A stretch of 64,000 bases of DNA from AC-49 sp963766605 (GCA_963766605.1 CAVYAT010000001.1:62001-126000); one strand, 5' to 3'; positions 1-9,026 are shown, counted from the first letter of the stretch. The notes: generated by a model from the sequence alone, not told the origin. Numbers and translations are program-made.

Positions 1-2023
1 CCCCCTGCGCGACGATCTGATGCTGGAACGACACGGCCCCGGTGCCGACGGGGGTGCCGTCGACCGACCACGTCGCCTTCGCGGCGACGTCGCCATCGCG
101 CTGATCGAACGCGGTGCCGCGGTAGGCGATCGTCTCGTCGGAGCCGAAGGACGCCCCGTCGGCGGGGTGGCTGATCGCCATCGCCGCGGGGTGCGCGACG
201 ATCGTGACGGTCCGCGCGACGGACCGAGTCCCGCCAACCGAGTTCGTGACCGTCGCGACGATGTGGTGAACGCCGACGGGCAGCGGGGTGGCGAAGGCCC
301 CCCTCCCGATCTGGGTGCCGTTGTCGGTCCAGATGATGTTGTTCTGGGGGACCGAGCCGTCGAACACGTCGTCGGCGCTGGCCAGGAACGACGTCGACGA
401 GCCCAGCTCGCGCGTCTCGCCGTCGGCCGGCGAGGCCACCGCGAGGATCGGCTGCGAGTCCGGCACGCACGCGCCGCGATCGTTGTCCCAGTACGTCGAG
501 AACGCCGTCCCGGACTTGACCGTCCGCGCGCTCCTGGACCACGGCGACGTGTTGCCCAACTCGCAGATGTCGCTGATCTCGCCATTGGACCAGATTGGGA
601 ACTTCAGCGGGTCGGCCCAGCTGAAGAAGGGGTACGGGTCGGTCGCCGCCTCGACGAACTCGTGCGATGCGTTCTCGGTCGTCTTGTCAAGCGCCGTCTT
701 GAAGCGCGGGTCGCCCGGGTTGTCGGGGATCGACTTGACGCTGGGCACCTTCACGATCAGCCACGGCATGGCCGGGTGCACGAGGAACGTGAGGACCGAC
801 GCCTCGGTCGGCGTGAAGAAGTGGTAGCCGGCCCAGCCGCTCGAGTCGACCTCGTCTTGGTCGACGAAGATCGCGAAGATGGGGTCGTCGCCGCCGAAGC
901 GCCACCACTCGTTGGGTGCGTCGGATCCGAAGCGATGGGTCAGCACGAGCCAGTCGACGTCGAAGAAGTTCCAGCTGCCGACGCTGTCATCGGGGTTGTC
1001 GTTGACGATCTCGTAGCCCTGGAGCTTGCCCTTCTCGACGCCGTACTGCGCCAGCCCGCCGTAGAACCCCGGCGAGTTGCCGTCAGCGAACTGGTCGCCG
1101 ACCATGTTCTCGATCCCGTGATTGACGGCGCTCACGAAGGACTTGTGGCTGTCGAACTGTGTGCCCCAGTAGATCGCCCAGATGTCGGGGTGCTCGCTGA
1201 CCGGGCCGATCGTGGCGTCGCCGCCCAGGCAGTTGATCGCGAGCCCGCAGCGGATCGGGGTGGCCGGCACGTCGCGCGGCTGCGCGAGCAAGTTCTTCTC
1301 CGTGTAGCCCTTCGGGGCTGAGAACGCGCTCGCCGGGATCCGCTTGCGTTGGAGCTTGACCGTGCGCACGATCGTCTTCCAGCCCTTCCCCTTGGGCTCG
1401 TCGATGCGCAGCGCGATCCGGCCCGCCTGACCCTGCAACGCGTGCCCGAACGAACCGCTCGTGTTGCCCAGCGCCTTGGCCAGCGCAGCACGCACCTTCT
1501 TCGGCGGCAACGGGATCGCCATCGAGTACCACAGCCGCTGGCGCAATATTCCCTGAGTGAACAGGTATGCGCGTGCCTTCAGGCCGCCGATCCTGGTCGT
1601 CAGCTTCAGGCGGCGCAGCGTCGCCTTTGGCAGTGCCAGCGGGGCCTGGCCGTTGCTCGTGGGCTTCGTGCCGGGCCGGGTCGGCAGGATGTCGGACGGC
1701 TGCCCGTGCTGCACCATCTTCAGCTCGGCCTCGTAGCTGGTCATCGCGGCGCTCAGCGAGACGGCGTCGTACCGCTTGGTCGTCGGGTCCAACAGGAACA
1801 GCCGCCCGTCGCGGTAGCGCACGATGAAGCCGACCTGCGGCCGGGCCTTCTTCCCCGTGCGCGACGGCGTCAGCGAGTCGAACCGTAGACCGGCCGAACC
1901 GAGCGTCAGGCGCGACTGCGTGGCGCCCTGGCGCTGCTGGATGACGAAGCCGGTGCTCGCTCCCGCGGACCCCGCCCCCACCACCAGGGTCGTCACCGCG
2001 ACGGCCAACCCCCTCGCGAGCAC
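1..2023 (-). CDS. Secreted protein with C-terminal Ig-like repeats (3' end outside window)
   Basis: An open frame of about 674 codons runs on the minus strand and off the left edge, so the C-terminus is missing. I place the start at the GTG of 2023 because it opens a signal peptide (LARGLAVAVTTLVVGAGSAGA). The frame continues upstream into the SSB remnant without a better start. The middle (about residues 230-420) is rich in Trp, Asp and Gly and looks like a globular exported domain (for example SWNFFDVDWLVLTHRFGSD). From about residue 480 there are two Ig-like or PKD-like repeats with SPADGETRELGSSTSF and HPADGASFGSDETI signatures. The product is probably a cell-wall or extracellular protein. 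I do not recognise the central domain. A damaged second copy of its 5' end lies at 2763-2945. Confidence 0.8.
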   Translation of the reverse strand, partial: MLARGLAVAVTTLVVGAGSAGASTGFVIQQRQGATQSRLTLGSAGLRFDSLTPSRTGKKARPQVGFIVRYRDGRLFLLDPTTKRYDAVSLSAAMTSYEAELKMVQHGQPSDILPTRPGTKPTSNGQAPLALPKATLRRLKLTTRIGGLKARAYLFTQGILRQRLWYSMAIPLPPKKVRAALAKALGNTSGSFGHALQGQAGRIALRIDEPKGKGWKTIVRTVKLQRKRIPASAFSAPKGYTEKNLLAQPRDVPATPIRCGLAINCLGGDATIGPVSEHPDIWAIYWGTQFDSHKSFVSAVNHGIENMVGDQFADGNSPGFYGGLAQYGVEKGKLQGYEIVNDNPDDSVGSWNFFDVDWLVLTHRFGSDAPNEWWRFGGDDPIFAIFVDQDEVDSSGWAGYHFFTPTEASVLTFLVHPAMPWLIVKVPSVKSIPDNPGDPRFKTALDKTTENASHEFVEAATDPYPFFSWADPLKFPIWSNGEISDICELGNTSPWSRSARTVKSGTAFSTYWDNDRGACVPDSQPILAVASPADGETRELGSSTSFLASADDVFDGSVPQNNIIWTDNGTQIGRGAFATPLPVGVHHIVATVTNSVGGTRSVARTVTIVAHPAAMAISHPADGASFGSDETIAYRGTAFDQRDGDVAAKATWSVDGTPVGTGAVSFQHQIVAQG

Positions 2024-2085
2024 ACAAGCAGCGTAGCGCGAACCGACCCAGCCACCAGAAGCCGACCACCGCGCGCGCGGAGCGC

Positions 2086-2334
2086 CTACTGCCGTCGTCG
2101 GCCGGCGACTCGCGGTACTCCAACCGGCCGCTGACGCCGACCAGCCAGCCACGGAACAGATGGCGGCCGCACGCCTCGCCGCTCTCGCCCCACACGCTGA
2201 CGTCGACATAGCCAACGCTGTTGGACCGACCCTCCCGTCGACCGCGAGCCGCAACGCGCCGACCGGATCACCGCCGGTGGTGTGCCGCAGCTCGGGGTCG
2301 CGAACGAGGCGGCCAACGAGCGTGGTGGGTTCAT
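2086..2334 (-). pseudogene. Decayed duplicate of single-stranded DNA-binding protein
   Basis: From the ATG at 2334 the minus strand reads like the intact ssb at 14887-15222 (TTLVGRLVRDPELRHTTGG; WLVGVSGRLEYRE) but only by changing frame several times. The first shift comes two codons after the start, and further shifts fall in the middle. The last part runs on in frame with the downstream secreted-protein gene, so the ssb 3' end has been lost. This is a relic of an SSB gene, not a functional one. It is evidently a paralogous copy of the gene in element A. Confidence 0.8.
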
Positions 2335-2500
2335 CTCGGATTCCTCCTGGGCTTCGACGGTTGGTGAGACAAGGTCTGTCCATGCACCGCCACCACAGGT
2401 CAAGCAGGCACAACGTGCCAGGCCGCCAGGCGCTTGACCTGCGGGCAGCGGTGCGAAACTGGCAGCCGACTCGACCCAACCACCGACGCCCGGGAGGGCA
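2335..2500. repeat. Copy of the ssb upstream region
   Basis: This stretch lies upstream of the ssb pseudogene. It matches the region upstream of the intact ssb (15223-15390) along nearly its whole length with few substitutions. Shared tracts include GGTTGGTGAGACAAGG and GCGGTGCGAAACTGGCAGCC. The duplication therefore covers the promoter/leader as well as the coding sequence, about 400 bp in all. Confidence 0.8.
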
Positions 2501-2521
2501 AGTGGTTGATTCAGCCGGGTC

Positions 2522-2722
2522 TCAGGCGATTTCGGCCGGCACCGGGTTACGGCTCGCGTTGCGGGCGAGCCACGCGTCGAGCGACTGTAGGCCGGGGTAC
2601 GACGGCGGGTGCGCTCCACATCTCGCACGCCGCCCCCAGACCTCCTCGAACTCGGCCCCGAACTGGAACATGTTGCCGATGTCGTCCGCTGCGGGGAAGC
2701 CCAGTGAAGGGCACCCGCTCAC
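2522..2722 (-). pseudogene. C-terminal fragment resembling NmrA-family NAD(P)-binding protein
   Basis: A 66-codon minus-strand reading frame contains DDIGNMFQF early and LQSLDAWLARN near its end. These are typical of the C-terminus of NmrA-like redox-sensor/SDR-atypical proteins, where a GNMF-(Q/R)-(F/Y) motif precedes a final LxTFDxWL segment. The spacer between the two motifs is abnormal (it includes GRRARCGAHPP), and no Rossmann N-terminus is present. I read it as the stranded tail of a deleted gene. The assignment rests on two short motifs and is tentative. Confidence 0.4.
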
Positions 2723-2762
2723 CCGGCGGGGCCTCTCCTGGTCGACGTGATGAGACGACCCG

Positions 2763-2945
2763 GCGCGGCGGCGTGAGCGCGTCGAACTGCAGACCGGCCG
2801 AGCCGAGCCTCAGGCGCGACTGTGTCGCGCCCTGGCGCTGCTGTACACCAAACCGGTGCTCGTACTCGCGGACCCTGTACCCACCGCCAGGGTCGTCACC
2901 GCGACCGCAAGCCCCGCGCGGACACACGGCCAGCCTTACCGCCCG
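2763..2945 (-). pseudogene. Duplicated 5' fragment of the secreted-protein gene
   Basis: The minus strand repeats the first ~55 codons of the gene at 1-2023 at roughly 80 percent nucleotide identity by eye. It includes the residues QQRQGATQSR followed by GSAGLQFD. An upstream frameshift breaks the signal peptide and the copy ends abruptly. It marks an old tandem duplication or rearrangement whose remainder has been deleted. Confidence 0.75.
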
Positions 2946-2987
2946 CTCCGGCACTACGACCGATGCGCACAGCCGCGCTCATCGGTC

Positions 2988-3761
2988 CTAATGGGCCGTG
3001 AAGCCGCCGTCGACCGTGAGCTCGCTTCCCGTCACGAACGAGGCCTCGTCGCTCAGGAGGTAGACCACGGCGTAGGCGATCTCCTCGGCGCGGCCGTAAC
3101 GGTTCATCGGGCTCTGGGCCTCCATTACAGCGCGCGCCGCGGCCGAGGCGTTGCCCGGCGCGACGTCGTTCATCGGTGTGTCGATCACGCCGGGGTGGAG
3201 GCTGTTGACGCGGATGTTGTCCTTGGCGAGTTCCATCGCGGCAGCCTTTGACATCGCCAGCAGCGCGCCCTTCGTGCCGCAGTAGGCGAACCCGGCGCCC
3301 GCCTCGCTGCCGAGGCGAGCGAGGATCGACGAGACGTTCACGATCGAACCGCCGCCCGAGCGGGCGATGGCCGGGATCGCGGCGCGCATCCCCAGGTACG
3401 GGCCCATCTGGTTGACCGCGACGACCTCGGCCCACAGCTCCGGTGTCGTCTGGGCGAGCGGCTGCGGCCGGAAGATCCCGGCGTTGTTGAGCAGTCCGTG
3501 GAGGCCCCCGAACTCCTCCTCGGCGATGCGGACGGCCGACTCCCAGCCCTCGCGCGAGGTGACGTCGAGCTCCACGAAGCGTGCGTCGTCGCCGATCTCG
3601 GCGGCGACGGCAGCACCCGCCTCGATCAGGACATCACCCAGAACGACCCGCGCACCCTCGGCGGCGCACAGCCGCGCCGCCGCTTCGCCCTGCCCGCGCG
3701 CGGCACCGCTGATCAGGATCACCTTGTCCGCGAGGCGCCCGGCCACGCTCACTGCCCCCAA
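2988..3761 (-). CDS. SDR-family NAD(P)-dependent oxidoreductase
   Basis: This is a 257-residue classical short-chain dehydrogenase, normal for the family. The cofactor loop SGAARGQGEA is at residues ~19-28, NNAG is near residue 92, the catalytic Ser is in NVSS, and the Tyr and Lys are in YCGTK. PGVIDTP follows the active site and a C-terminal VDGGFT closes the fold. The family oxidises secondary alcohols or reduces ketones, often on hydroxysteroids or cyclic alcohols. The gene is last in a minus-strand operon, 38 bp downstream of the SMP-30 gene. The substrate cannot be told from sequence. Confidence 0.9.
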   Translation of the reverse strand: MGAVSVAGRLADKVILISGAARGQGEAAARLCAAEGARVVLGDVLIEAGAAVAAEIGDDARFVELDVTSREGWESAVRIAEEEFGGLHGLLNNAGIFRPQPLAQTTPELWAEVVAVNQMGPYLGMRAAIPAIARSGGGSIVNVSSILARLGSEAGAGFAYCGTKGALLAMSKAAAMELAKDNIRVNSLHPGVIDTPMNDVAPGNASAAARAVMEAQSPMNRYGRAEEIAYAVVYLLSDEASFVTGSELTVDGGFTAH

Positions 3762-3799
3762 CCGACCATGTCACGCACTTCTATCACCACGAGACCCAC

Positions 3800-4672
3800 T
3801 CAGCCCGCGGGCACCGCCACCCGCGCGGCGAGCACGCAGCCGCGCAGGTCGTGCTCGTCGGGCAGACCGCGGTCGCGCAGCGCAGGCCCGGCGCAGACGA
3901 ACAGCGTGCGCCCGTCCTCGCCACCCAGTCCCACCGCGTAGGCGGTCAGTCCCCTATCGAGCACGAGGCGCTGCACCACCTCGCCCCCCTTGCGAACGCG
4001 GACGGCAGCGCCGCCCGCGATGTCGGCGACCCACACGAGGCCCTCGGCGTCCAGGCACATGCCGTCCGGCGTGATGCGGCCGCTGTCGAGGGCCTCGAAC
4101 AGCCCGCTCGCCGGCTCCGGCGCGAAGGCGGCCCAGGTACGGCGGTCCGAGAGCCGGCCATCCGCCTCGATCGCGAACGCGCTCACGCGCTGGCCGAGAG
4201 TCTCGGCGACGAGGAGCGTCGGGCCCGCTGCGACGGCGCACCCGTTGGGAAACCACAGCCCGTCCGCCGCCCGCGTCGCGGTCCCGTCCGGGTCGACGCG
4301 GATCAGCGACGCCGTGCGGGCGGGGTCTTCGTAGCCGAAACCGAACTCCCCGATCCACGCGCCGCCACGTTCGTCGACGACCATGTCGTTGCACGGCCCG
4401 GTCGCGAACGGTGCGAGATCGGCGACCTCGGTCAGGCCTTCGTCGTCGAGCCGTAGCAGCCGGCGTTCGAGCATCGAGACGACGAGCAGACGTCCGTCGC
4501 GCGCGAACCCAAGGCCCGCGGGCTGGCCCGGCACCTCGCACAGGACCTCGAGCTTCCCGTCCGTCGCGAGCGCTTGCACGAGGCGCGTACCCATGTCGGC
4601 GAACAGCAGCCGCCCGCCGTGCCAGCGCGGGCTCTCGGGGAACGAGAGCCCGGTGGCGACGAGCGCGAGCAT
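3800..4672 (-). CDS. SMP-30/gluconolactonase-family lactonase-like protein
   Basis: A 290-residue six-bladed propeller of the SMP-30/LRE family. It opens with SFPESPRW, whose Glu is a metal ligand, and has NDMVVDERGGAWIGEFGF and LWFPNGCAVA, which hold the conserved Asn and Asp metal ligands. Family members hydrolyse lactones with a divalent metal. The start is the ATG at 4672, whose A is also the last base of the preceding hydrolase stop (TGATG), implying translational coupling. The long in-frame extension upstream overlaps the hydrolase and is rejected. A role opening a lactone made by the neighbouring oxygenase is inference. Confidence 0.88.
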   Translation of the reverse strand: MLALVATGLSFPESPRWHGGRLLFADMGTRLVQALATDGKLEVLCEVPGQPAGLGFARDGRLLVVSMLERRLLRLDDEGLTEVADLAPFATGPCNDMVVDERGGAWIGEFGFGYEDPARTASLIRVDPDGTATRAADGLWFPNGCAVAAGPTLLVAETLGQRVSAFAIEADGRLSDRRTWAAFAPEPASGLFEALDSGRITPDGMCLDAEGLVWVADIAGGAAVRVRKGGEVVQRLVLDRGLTAYAVGLGGEDGRTLFVCAGPALRDRGLPDEHDLRGCVLAARVAVPAG

Positions 4673-5466
4673 CAGCCTGCGAGGAAGTCGAGCACCAGCG
4701 GGGCGACGGCGTCCAGGCGCTCGACCTCGGGCACGTGCCCGGCGCTCGGGATCATCTCGACACGGGCGCCGTCGATCAGGCCGGCGAACTCCTGCGCGTA
4801 GACCGGCGGGATCAGACGGTCGTGCTCCCCCCAGACGATGAGCGTCCGCGCGGTTACGCGGTGAAGCCGCCGGTGCAGGCCCTTGTCGGGGATCGGCCAC
4901 ATGAACTTCCCGGTCGCCCCCATCGCCCAGGTGAGGTCCGCGAGCGCGGTCGCCAGCTGGTCGATGTCCTCGGGCAGCGCCGTGGCCTGCTGCACCGCCT
5001 CGCTCGTCGGGTCGAACCACAGCACCTCGGTCAGCTCGTCTGGCGTCATGACCATGTACTGCGCGACCGGGGCGTCGTCACGCCACAGGCCGGCCGGCGC
5101 GAGGAGCGCGAGGCTCGTGACGGCGGTGCGACGATGCGCGGCGAGCTCGCAGGCCATCATGCCGCCGAACGAGCTCCCCACGACCGCGGTCTGATCGAGG
5201 CCGAGCGCGTCGAGGAGCTCGTCGTAGATCAGTACGAGGTCCCAGAGCGCCGGGACACGGTGGATCGCGGAGCGGTCGGTCTCCCCGGTGCCCGGGTGGT
5301 CGGGCGCGTACACGGTGTGACGCTCGGCGAGCGCGTCGAGGAATCCATCCCAGCCCGGGCCCGCAGCCGGATGCAGATACACGACAGGCGGTCCGCTGCC
5401 CGCGACACGGACCTTGGCCTCGAAGCCACAGTGACGTAGCGGCACGGTCTCGACGGTCGAGCTCAT
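4672..5466 (-). CDS. Alpha/beta-hydrolase
   Basis: A 264-residue alpha/beta-hydrolase. The nucleophile elbow is GSSFGG, the oxyanion region is YLHPAAGPG, the acid is in WGEHDRLIP and the catalytic His is in SAGHVPEVE. I chose the ATG at 5466 (MSSTVETVP), which overlaps the luciferase-like gene stop by 4 bp (ATGA). A longer start at 5514 would overlap that gene by 52 bp. The overall pattern is that of MhpC/BphD-like or esterase-like cytosolic enzymes that cleave C-C or ester bonds. In this operon it may hydrolyse an ester or lactone product. Confidence 0.88.
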   Translation of the reverse strand: MSSTVETVPLRHCGFEAKVRVAGSGPPVVYLHPAAGPGWDGFLDALAERHTVYAPDHPGTGETDRSAIHRVPALWDLVLIYDELLDALGLDQTAVVGSSFGGMMACELAAHRRTAVTSLALLAPAGLWRDDAPVAQYMVMTPDELTEVLWFDPTSEAVQQATALPEDIDQLATALADLTWAMGATGKFMWPIPDKGLHRRLHRVTARTLIVWGEHDRLIPPVYAQEFAGLIDGARVEMIPSAGHVPEVERLDAVAPLVLDFLAG

Positions 5467-6704
5467 GCCGCACCCGCCCTGGCCTCGAGGCGCCCGGCGC
5501 CCGACGGCCACCATCGGTCCTCCCAGCCCTCGGCGTCCCAGACCGTCTGCAGGTGGGGAAGCACCTCGGCCGCCATCAGGCGCAGGTTGCGCTCGGCGAG
5601 ATCATGAGGCATCGAGCCGAACTGCATGATCGTCAACAGGTGCCCGACACCCAGACGCCGCGCGAGCGCCTCCAGACGCTCGCGGACCGTCGCCGGGCTG
5701 CCGACGACGGCGAACCCGCGCTCGATCATGTCCGCCGCCGAGAGCTCGTTGATGTCAGCGGGCGGGGTCGCGAGCGCCGACCTCATCGCCCCGAGGAGCG
5801 CCGGATACTCGATGTAGCCGGGCGGGTTGAAGTATTCGCGCGGCTGGTGCAGCAGCGTCTTGTAGAAGTACTCGATGTGCGGGCCGAACTCCGCCTCGGC
5901 TCGTTCGTCGGTCTCGGCCACGCCGACGAGCTGCAGGAACGACGCGCTGTAGGGGTTGCGATCGCGACCGTGAACATCCGCCCGCTCCCAGAAGCGGTCC
6001 ATCGCCGCCTCGGCGGCGCCGGCGCCGAAGTAGCTGAGGAACGCGTAGGGCCAGTCGCGCTCGTGGCACATGTCCCACGTCGAGGGGCTGTGCGCGCCCG
6101 GGACGAGCAGCGGCGGGTGCGGGTCCTGGATCGGGCGGGGCCACAGGTTGACGTTGCGCAACTGGTAGTGCGCGCCGTTCCAGGCGAAGTTCTCGCGCGA
6201 CGTCCACGCCTTGATCATGAGGTCGATGCCCTCCCGCCAGCGCGCGCGCAGATCGATTGGGGCGATGCCGTAGCTCAGCCCGGCATCCGAGCCGATGCCG
6301 ACCGGCACGCCGGCGATCAGGCGTCCGCCGCTGAGGCAGTCGAGGACCGCGTACTCCTCGGCGATGCGGATCGGCGGGGAGGTCGCCGCGAGCGTCGCCC
6401 CGAGCTGGACGATCGCGACGTTCTGGCCGCGCTCGGCCGTCAGGCGGGCGAGGATCGATCCGAACAGGTTCGGGTTGCACATGAAGCCGTACGGGTTCTG
6501 ATGGTGCTCGTTGGTGCCGAGCCCGTCGAAACCCAGCTCCGCCGCGAGCAACAGCTCGTCGAGCGACTGGTGGTAGTAGTCGCCTGCCTGCCGCGCGTCG
6601 CCGAGCTCGGACCACGGCGCGTCGACCCACAGCGACCGGTAGCGGTCGCGGGCGCCGTCCGGAAGGTCTCGGTACGGCATGAAATGAAACGAACTGACCT
6701 TCAT
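5463..6704 (-). CDS. LLM-class (luciferase-like) flavin-dependent monooxygenase
   Basis: A 413-residue bacterial-luciferase-fold oxidoreductase. The N-terminus MKVSSFHFMPYRDLPD, the GLGTNEHHQNPYGF segment and PLLVPGAHSPSTW are typical of the TIM-barrel flavin/F420 group used in Baeyer-Villiger and other oxygenations. The C-terminus has the usual GSPATVRERL segment. The ATG at 6704 overlaps the upstream stop by 4 bp (ATGA). It acts in the cytosol with reduced flavin from an unlinked reductase; none is encoded in the operon. The substrate is unknown. Confidence 0.9.
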   Translation of the reverse strand: MKVSSFHFMPYRDLPDGARDRYRSLWVDAPWSELGDARQAGDYYHQSLDELLLAAELGFDGLGTNEHHQNPYGFMCNPNLFGSILARLTAERGQNVAIVQLGATLAATSPPIRIAEEYAVLDCLSGGRLIAGVPVGIGSDAGLSYGIAPIDLRARWREGIDLMIKAWTSRENFAWNGAHYQLRNVNLWPRPIQDPHPPLLVPGAHSPSTWDMCHERDWPYAFLSYFGAGAAEAAMDRFWERADVHGRDRNPYSASFLQLVGVAETDERAEAEFGPHIEYFYKTLLHQPREYFNPPGYIEYPALLGAMRSALATPPADINELSAADMIERGFAVVGSPATVRERLEALARRLGVGHLLTIMQFGSMPHDLAERNLRLMAAEVLPHLQTVWDAEGWEDRWWPSGAGRLEARAGAA

Positions 6705-7597
6705 CGATGGCTCCTTGCGTCGTCGTCCCAGCCAGTACGGGACCCGTAGGGCACGAACTCCAGGACGGCCTCGATGTGCTCGATGACGCCGCCACGGACC
6801 TTGAACAGCTCCGCGACGAGCACGCTGTTGGGCACTTGGTGGTAATCGGGAAGCTCGACCTCGCCGACGCCCTTCATGTCGACCGTCCGCTTGCGCGCGG
6901 GGTGATCCATTACCGCGACCATGAGCATCAGCCCGCGCGCGGTGTCGACCGCGACGATGCGTCGATCGCGGACGGCCTCCATGTAGCTGAAATACCGCGT
7001 CTGCACCTGACCGCGGATGCCGAGTGGGAAGACGTGCGCGCTCGGGCTGCCGGCCAGGTGCGAGACGTCGCGAACGAGCACGGTCTGGGTGCCGTTCTCG
7101 ATCCGCAGCGTGTCGTCTTTGACGGGGATGATCGAGGCGTCGACCCGCACGATGCCGTCGAAGTAGTGGTCGCCGGCGGCGATCAACTGCTCGCCGTCGG
7201 CGCGCTGGTCGGACGCCAGCTCCTCGAAGACGATCGCGCGCGGCGCGTCCATGTTCTCGGGCGCGTACAGCCGCGGGTGGGGTCGGCGCACGATCGACTC
7301 GACCTCGGTGATCTGGTCGTCGCGCACCCGAAGGCGCAGGAAGACGACTGACGGGCGGCCGTGCTCGTGGACGACGCCGAACCACCCAATCTGCGCGCCG
7401 CCGTCATCGGCGACCCACGCGTAGTCATGCGCCGGCACATCCGAGGCAGTGCCCCACAGCCCGCTGCCCAGCGCCAGCTCCTGACCGTTCTCCGTGTAGC
7501 GGACGCCCGGCGCCAGCGGCAGGCTGGCCGGCTCGTGCGCGACGAGCGCCTGCAGGTAGCGGTCGACGTGGCCGATCAGGCCATCGCGACGGGTCAC
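6701..7597 (-). CDS. NTF2-like (SnoaL-fold) domain protein, duplicated
   Basis: A 298-residue protein starting at GTG 7597 in a 4-bp GTGA overlap with the SDR gene. It is rich in beta segments. Two cone-like halves can be seen: the first ends in FLRLRVRDDQITEVESIV, and the second ends in VAELFKVRGGVIEHIEAVLEFVPYG. This end pattern (strand-turn-strand with IxxIEAVL) is characteristic of SnoaL/NTF2-like folds, which serve as isomerases, hydrolases or binding subunits. It sits between SDR and monooxygenase, so a ligand-binding or isomerase role in the same pathway is plausible. Catalytic residues are not assigned. Confidence 0.7.
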   Translation of the reverse strand: MTRRDGLIGHVDRYLQALVAHEPASLPLAPGVRYTENGQELALGSGLWGTASDVPAHDYAWVADDGGAQIGWFGVVHEHGRPSVVFLRLRVRDDQITEVESIVRRPHPRLYAPENMDAPRAIVFEELASDQRADGEQLIAAGDHYFDGIVRVDASIIPVKDDTLRIENGTQTVLVRDVSHLAGSPSAHVFPLGIRGQVQTRYFSYMEAVRDRRIVAVDTARGLMLMVAVMDHPARKRTVDMKGVGEVELPDYHQVPNSVLVAELFKVRGGVIEHIEAVLEFVPYGSRTGWDDDARSHR

Positions 7598-8379
7598 GAC
7601 GGCTGGGCTGTCGGAAGCGTGCCGAGGATCCCACCGTCGACCGGCCAGCCGACCCCGTTGACCAAACTCGCCTCATCGCTCGCGAGAAAAACCACGACGG
7701 CCGCGATCTCCTCGGGCGTGCCGAGGCGACCCTGCGGCGACACCGCCTCGGCGGCGCTACGTGCGCCTTGCGGATCGTCGAACCCCGCCGTCACTTCCGC
7801 CAGCATCGGCGTGTCGATCATGCCCGGCAGGATCGCATTGACCCGTACCCCGGCGACGGCGACCTCGGCGGCGGCCGAGCGCGTCAGGCCGAGGACGGCG
7901 TGCTTGGACCCGTTGTAGGCCGGCGTGCCGGGCAGACCTCGCTCGCTGGAGAGCGATCCGGTGTTGATGACGGAGCCCGAGCCCTGGGCAATCATCAACG
8001 GGAGCACGTGACGCATCCCGAGGAAGACTCCGCGCACGTTGGTGGCGAAGATCCGGTCGAACTCGTCCTCGTCGTACTCGGCGAGCGACGCGATCGGGCC
8101 GATGATCCCGGCGTTGTTGAAGAGGACATCGATCATGCCGAAGGCTTCGAGGGCGGCACCGACAAAGGCCCGCACGTCCGCCGAGTTGGCCACGTCAGCG
8201 ACGTGGACGTGCACCTCGGCTCCGGTCGCGGCGACCTCTTGGGCGGCGGCGTCCAGCCGCGCGCCGTCACGATCGACCAGCAGCACACGCGCCCCGGCAT
8301 GGCCCATCGCCACCGCGGTGGCTCGGCCGATCCCTCCCCCACCGCCGGTGATCACGGCGGCCTTCCCCGACAGACGCAT
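7594..8379 (-). CDS. SDR-family NAD(P)-dependent oxidoreductase (first gene of operon)
   Basis: A 261-residue classical SDR: TGGGGGIGRA cofactor loop, DRDGARL after strand 2, NNAG, NTGSLSS with the catalytic Ser, YNGSK with Tyr and Lys, and a C-terminal VDGG. I use the ATG at 8379 (MRLSGKAAVIT). The in-frame ATG 23 codons earlier gives an Arg/Pro-rich extension foreign to the family. It is first in the catabolic operon and joined to the next gene by a GTGA overlap. It probably makes or uses the ketone handled by the monooxygenase downstream (inference). Confidence 0.9.
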   Translation of the reverse strand: MRLSGKAAVITGGGGGIGRATAVAMGHAGARVLLVDRDGARLDAAAQEVAATGAEVHVHVADVANSADVRAFVGAALEAFGMIDVLFNNAGIIGPIASLAEYDEDEFDRIFATNVRGVFLGMRHVLPLMIAQGSGSVINTGSLSSERGLPGTPAYNGSKHAVLGLTRSAAAEVAVAGVRVNAILPGMIDTPMLAEVTAGFDDPQGARSAAEAVSPQGRLGTPEEIAAVVVFLASDEASLVNGVGWPVDGGILGTLPTAQPS

Positions 8380-8491
8380 CGCGCGACCGTATCGCCTGGG
8401 GCGATCACCTGCCGTTGGCCAGCGCACCGGGCTTGGACGAGGGCGCACAACGCCGTCCGGGCCTGTCCGGAGCAGACCGACCGCCGGAGCG

Positions 8492-8994
8492 TTAACCCTT
8501 GGGCTTACGGAGTGCCTCGAAGTCCGCCTCCACGGCCCAAGTCGTGGTCAGCGGTCCGGCTGGTCGACGAGCTGGTCGAACCAGATCTCGCGGGGGCGAC
8601 GGTTCCCCCCGCAGACCCGGGGACGTGTCCATCCTGACGGCGCTGTTCAGGTCGCCGCCCCAGACGAACGTCTGGCCCGCGAACAGTCTTTGGAGCTCGA
8701 AGGGGATGAGATCCATCTGCCATACCTCGCGGCCTGGGTTGCAGAGCGGAGCCTCATCCCAGGGGTGCAGTTCCAGAATCTCGGGCGGGACCGGGCTCGC
8801 TTGCGCGTGGACGCTGGCGAACCAGGTCGGCTCCCGCGACGAGCGGTGCGATGGCTTCCCCTGGCTCAGCGAACTGGACGGCTGTGTCGGATCGACGGTT
8901 TCCTGGAGCAGAGCCACGGCGAAGTTCGCGGCGTTACGTCCGACGAGTCCCACGCTCGTCGCCGCTCAGCCATGTTCCAGACGAGAATGCGCAT
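8492..8994 (-). pseudogene. Endonuclease/exonuclease/phosphatase (EEP) family pseudogene
   Basis: The minus strand starts at ATG 8994 with MRILVWNMAERRRAWDS, a typical EEP N-terminus. It shifts frame to reach AVALLQETVD (the ALLQE motif with catalytic Glu), then continues through WFASVHAQ to FVWGGDLNS (the GDxN motif). A second frameshift follows before REIWFDQLVDQ. At least two frameshifts and a garbled C-terminus make it non-functional. It sits between the catabolic operon and the HNH gene. Confidence 0.7.
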
Positions 8995-9026
8995 CGCGTC
9001 TTGGTCGCGACGCTACCGCCGGTCTG

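Noticed and set aside
20..1321. Long plus-strand frame (433 codons) opposite the left-edge gene
   Set aside because: Extremely Arg/Val/Asp-rich composition typical of an antisense shadow in high-GC DNA. The minus-strand frame has a signal peptide and Ig-like domains.
3800..5020. Long N-terminal extension of the SMP-30 gene
   Set aside because: The extra 116 codons overlap the hydrolase gene and are Arg/Pro/Gly-rich. ATG 4672 gives a normal family length.
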